From contig WJJK01000229.1 of assembly GCA_014729705.1 (NCBI GenBank), forward strand, positions 1 to 13,759: a DNA stretch of 13,759 nt. Reading direction: 5' to 3'. The notes beneath the pieces were generated by a model. The model ran no database searches. It was not told where the DNA came from and saw nothing but the letters and a program-made list of their open reading frames with translations. This DNA comes from Candidatus Altarchaeales archaeon. Lineage in GTDB: Archaea; Altiarchaeota; Altiarchaeia; IMC4; SCGC-AAA252-I15. Below are positions 12,207 through 13,759 of the stretch, piece after piece. Position numbers and translations under genes: made by a program. Every line of letters starts with the position of its first letter. Position 1 is the first letter of the stretch.

Positions 12207-13759
12207 ATGGCTAAGTTTTTCAACCGGCTGGTGAGCTTATTCGGGTTTAATCACCTGTTTGATGCCTCTTCCGCTACCATGCGTGTGGGGTATCAGGACC
12301 CGAATGCCGAGAACTCGGCTCGTCTCGCCAAGTACGACAAGAACTGGATGCTGTACCACGGCAGCGTCAGTGAGTCGTCGGCTCCTCCTCCTGCCAAGAC
12401 AGACTCCAACGTCAATCCTCCCCACGCTGGCATGGGACTCAGCAAGGAGGACGGCACCAAGGACATGCCTAAAACAAATTGGCTGAGCCGCAACATCAAT
12501 AAGATTAACTGGTGGGCATTTGGTAGACCCTATAGCCTGTACAACGAAGAGTACCAGGACGTCATGTCGCTTACCATGAGATGTTGGGGGCCTCATCTTT
12601 TGGAGAAGCTATCGAATATGGGTCAGTTCGGGTCTGTTTGCGGAGACGCCTTTCTCATGGCGCTACCCAAGCAGAAGACCAAACCGGAAATCCGGTTCGA
12701 TGAGAACGCGATCAAGTTCGTTGCTAGCGTGGCTAGTGACGTGAACATTGCTGTGCTCAATCCATCTTTCTGCACCCCGGTCTATGACCCGTTCGACAAG
12801 TATCGGTTGCAGGAGATGCACATACAGATCCCGATACGCAGTGTTGATGAGAACGGTTCTTGGCATACACAATTCCAGTTTCAGCGGATTACCGATGAAA
12901 AGGTGTATACTGCTATCCTCGACGCCTCGGGCAAGCCGATTGCTGGTACTGAGCAGGAGATCGACAATCCAATTGGTAGAGTATACGCGATCCATATCCG
13001 CAACAAGCCTTTTGGGGACTCTCGGTTTGGTGATGATGATCTTCGAGAAGCGTCTAGGCTCAATGAGGTTTACAATGAAAAACTGATGAGCGCGGGCCAG
13101 ATTATCGACTATCATGGCGCTCCTATCACGATCATCTACGGAGCTAGAGCAAAGAACCTCACGAAGGGGCCTAACAAGGTGTGGGGTAATATGCCAAAAG
13201 ACGGCAAAGTAGAGCACTTGGAGCTTAACTCAGACCTTCCGGCAATGAACGAGTATCTCACCAACGTAAAGGAAAACTTGCACGTTATGATGGGTGTGCC
13301 AGAGATCGCCCAAGGTACGGAGCAGGCCATCAGCAATACGACAGGCGTAGCCCTCCACACAATGTACATGCCCCTCATTGAGCGGGTTATGGAGAAATGG
13401 GGATACTACTCGCCTTGGCTCATTCGTCTCCATGTTTTGTGCGTTCGCTGGCTGAACTACCTGGATCTGCTGAAGAAAGACGGGTCTCGTGGACGTAAGG
13501 TGAACATCCTCAGTAAGGAGTTGACGGAAGAAGACTACGATAAGATGGAACACGAATCTGAGATCCATTGGGAGCTTCCTCTGCCCAAGGATCGGCTTAT
13601 CGAGGCCCAAATCCAGCAGACCCTTGTCTCCGCTAGGCTCCGAGACCGCAAGGCTGCCATGCGGTCATTGGGAGACAAGAACCCCGATAAGACTGCCGAG
13701 GCCATCAGAGAAGAGATAAAGAAGGATCTCAAGGAGGGCACCCCTCCTCCGGTCGCGGA
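12207..13759 (+). CDS. Portal protein (5' part; runs off the window)
   Basis: Forms the dodecameric ring at the capsid vertex through which DNA passes and on which the terminase docks. The frame stays open to the window end, giving at least 517 residues without a stop. Seen: GDAFLMALPKQ near 150, NPIGRVYAIHIRNKP from N254, then a long helical segment (GDDDLREASRLNEVYNEKL) and LHVMMGVPEIAQGTEQAISN from L358, the layout of SPP1 gp6-like portals. The N-terminal 100 residues include a Pro/Ser linker. The start ATG follows GGAGAAAGGG closely. Its place directly after terL is the standard order. The C-terminal end is outside the window. Confidence 0.85.
   Translation, partial: MAKFFNRLVSLFGFNHLFDASSATMRVGYQDPNAENSARLAKYDKNWMLYHGSVSESSAPPPAKTDSNVNPPHAGMGLSKEDGTKDMPKTNWLSRNINKINWWAFGRPYSLYNEEYQDVMSLTMRCWGPHLLEKLSNMGQFGSVCGDAFLMALPKQKTKPEIRFDENAIKFVASVASDVNIAVLNPSFCTPVYDPFDKYRLQEMHIQIPIRSVDENGSWHTQFQFQRITDEKVYTAILDASGKPIAGTEQEIDNPIGRVYAIHIRNKPFGDSRFGDDDLREASRLNEVYNEKLMSAGQIIDYHGAPITIIYGARAKNLTKGPNKVWGNMPKDGKVEHLELNSDLPAMNEYLTNVKENLHVMMGVPEIAQGTEQAISNTTGVALHTMYMPLIERVMEKWGYYSPWLIRLHVLCVRWLNYLDLLKKDGSRGRKVNILSKELTEEDYDKMEHESEIHWELPLPKDRLIEAQIQQTLVSARLRDRKAAMRSLGDKNPDKTAEAIREEIKKDLKEGTPPPVA

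Noticed and set aside
12663..13217. Minus-strand frame of 184 codons within the portal gene
   Set aside because: The + strand frame is open from 12207 to the window end and shows portal features. The antisense frame has no ribosome binding site or recognisable domain.

Overview
The window reads as a continuous stretch of a tailed double-stranded DNA phage genome. All supported genes lie on the + strand, tightly packed, often with 1-23 nt overlaps, and no gap exceeds about 90 nt. The hallmark genes are a complete large terminase (terL) and the start of a portal gene at the right end. No integrase, repressor/attachment-site pair, tRNA, CRISPR array or insertion sequence is visible, so a lytic phage is the simplest reading. 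Most genes have intermediate base composition and use AGG/AGA/ATA freely. One gene (5499-6176) is strikingly GC-rich at third codon positions and carries a Lys/Ala-rich tail like those of actinobacterial nucleoid proteins. From this I infer, tentatively, a high-GC Gram-positive host whose codon use is copied only by highly expressed phage genes.

Layout. Positions 1-751: a small zinc-ribbon-like basic protein and an unrecognised protein. 785-2437: an ATP-dependent DNA ligase, a 57-residue orphan and a small helix-turn-helix protein. 2427-5430: a translationally coupled run of a radical SAM/SPASM enzyme, an unrecognised 163-residue protein, then folE, queD and queE, three of the four enzymes of the preQ0 (7-deazaguanine) pathway. 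queC and a DpdA-type DNA transglycosylase are not in the window. 5422-6238: a self-contained transcription unit with a promoter-like site, a near-ideal Shine-Dalgarno, a gene for a protein with an acidic N-terminal part and a lysine-rich tail, and a clear intrinsic terminator. 6266-8912: a MoxR-type AAA+ ATPase followed by a VWA-domain protein, resembling a RavA-ViaA/CobS-CobT chaperone pair. 8912-9469: an unrecognised protein with an internal start candidate. 9500-10510: a two-motif LAGLIDADG homing endonuclease with intein-like flanks, overlapping terL (10503-12194). 12207 to the end: portal protein, cut by the window edge.

How the parts may work together: folE-queD-queE make 7-carboxy-7-deazaguanine, most likely a precursor for a modified guanine in phage DNA that resists host restriction. 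The radical SAM enzyme and its unknown partner are translationally coupled to the same run and are the best candidates for an undescribed tailoring step. The MoxR/VWA pair sits just before the packaging and head genes and may remodel a phage assembly or a host complex. The sequence also contains inverted repeats inside genes. The 13-bp pair in queE is far beyond chance, folE carries a cluster of five, and one in the homing endonuclease gene looks like an intrinsic terminator just upstream of terL.
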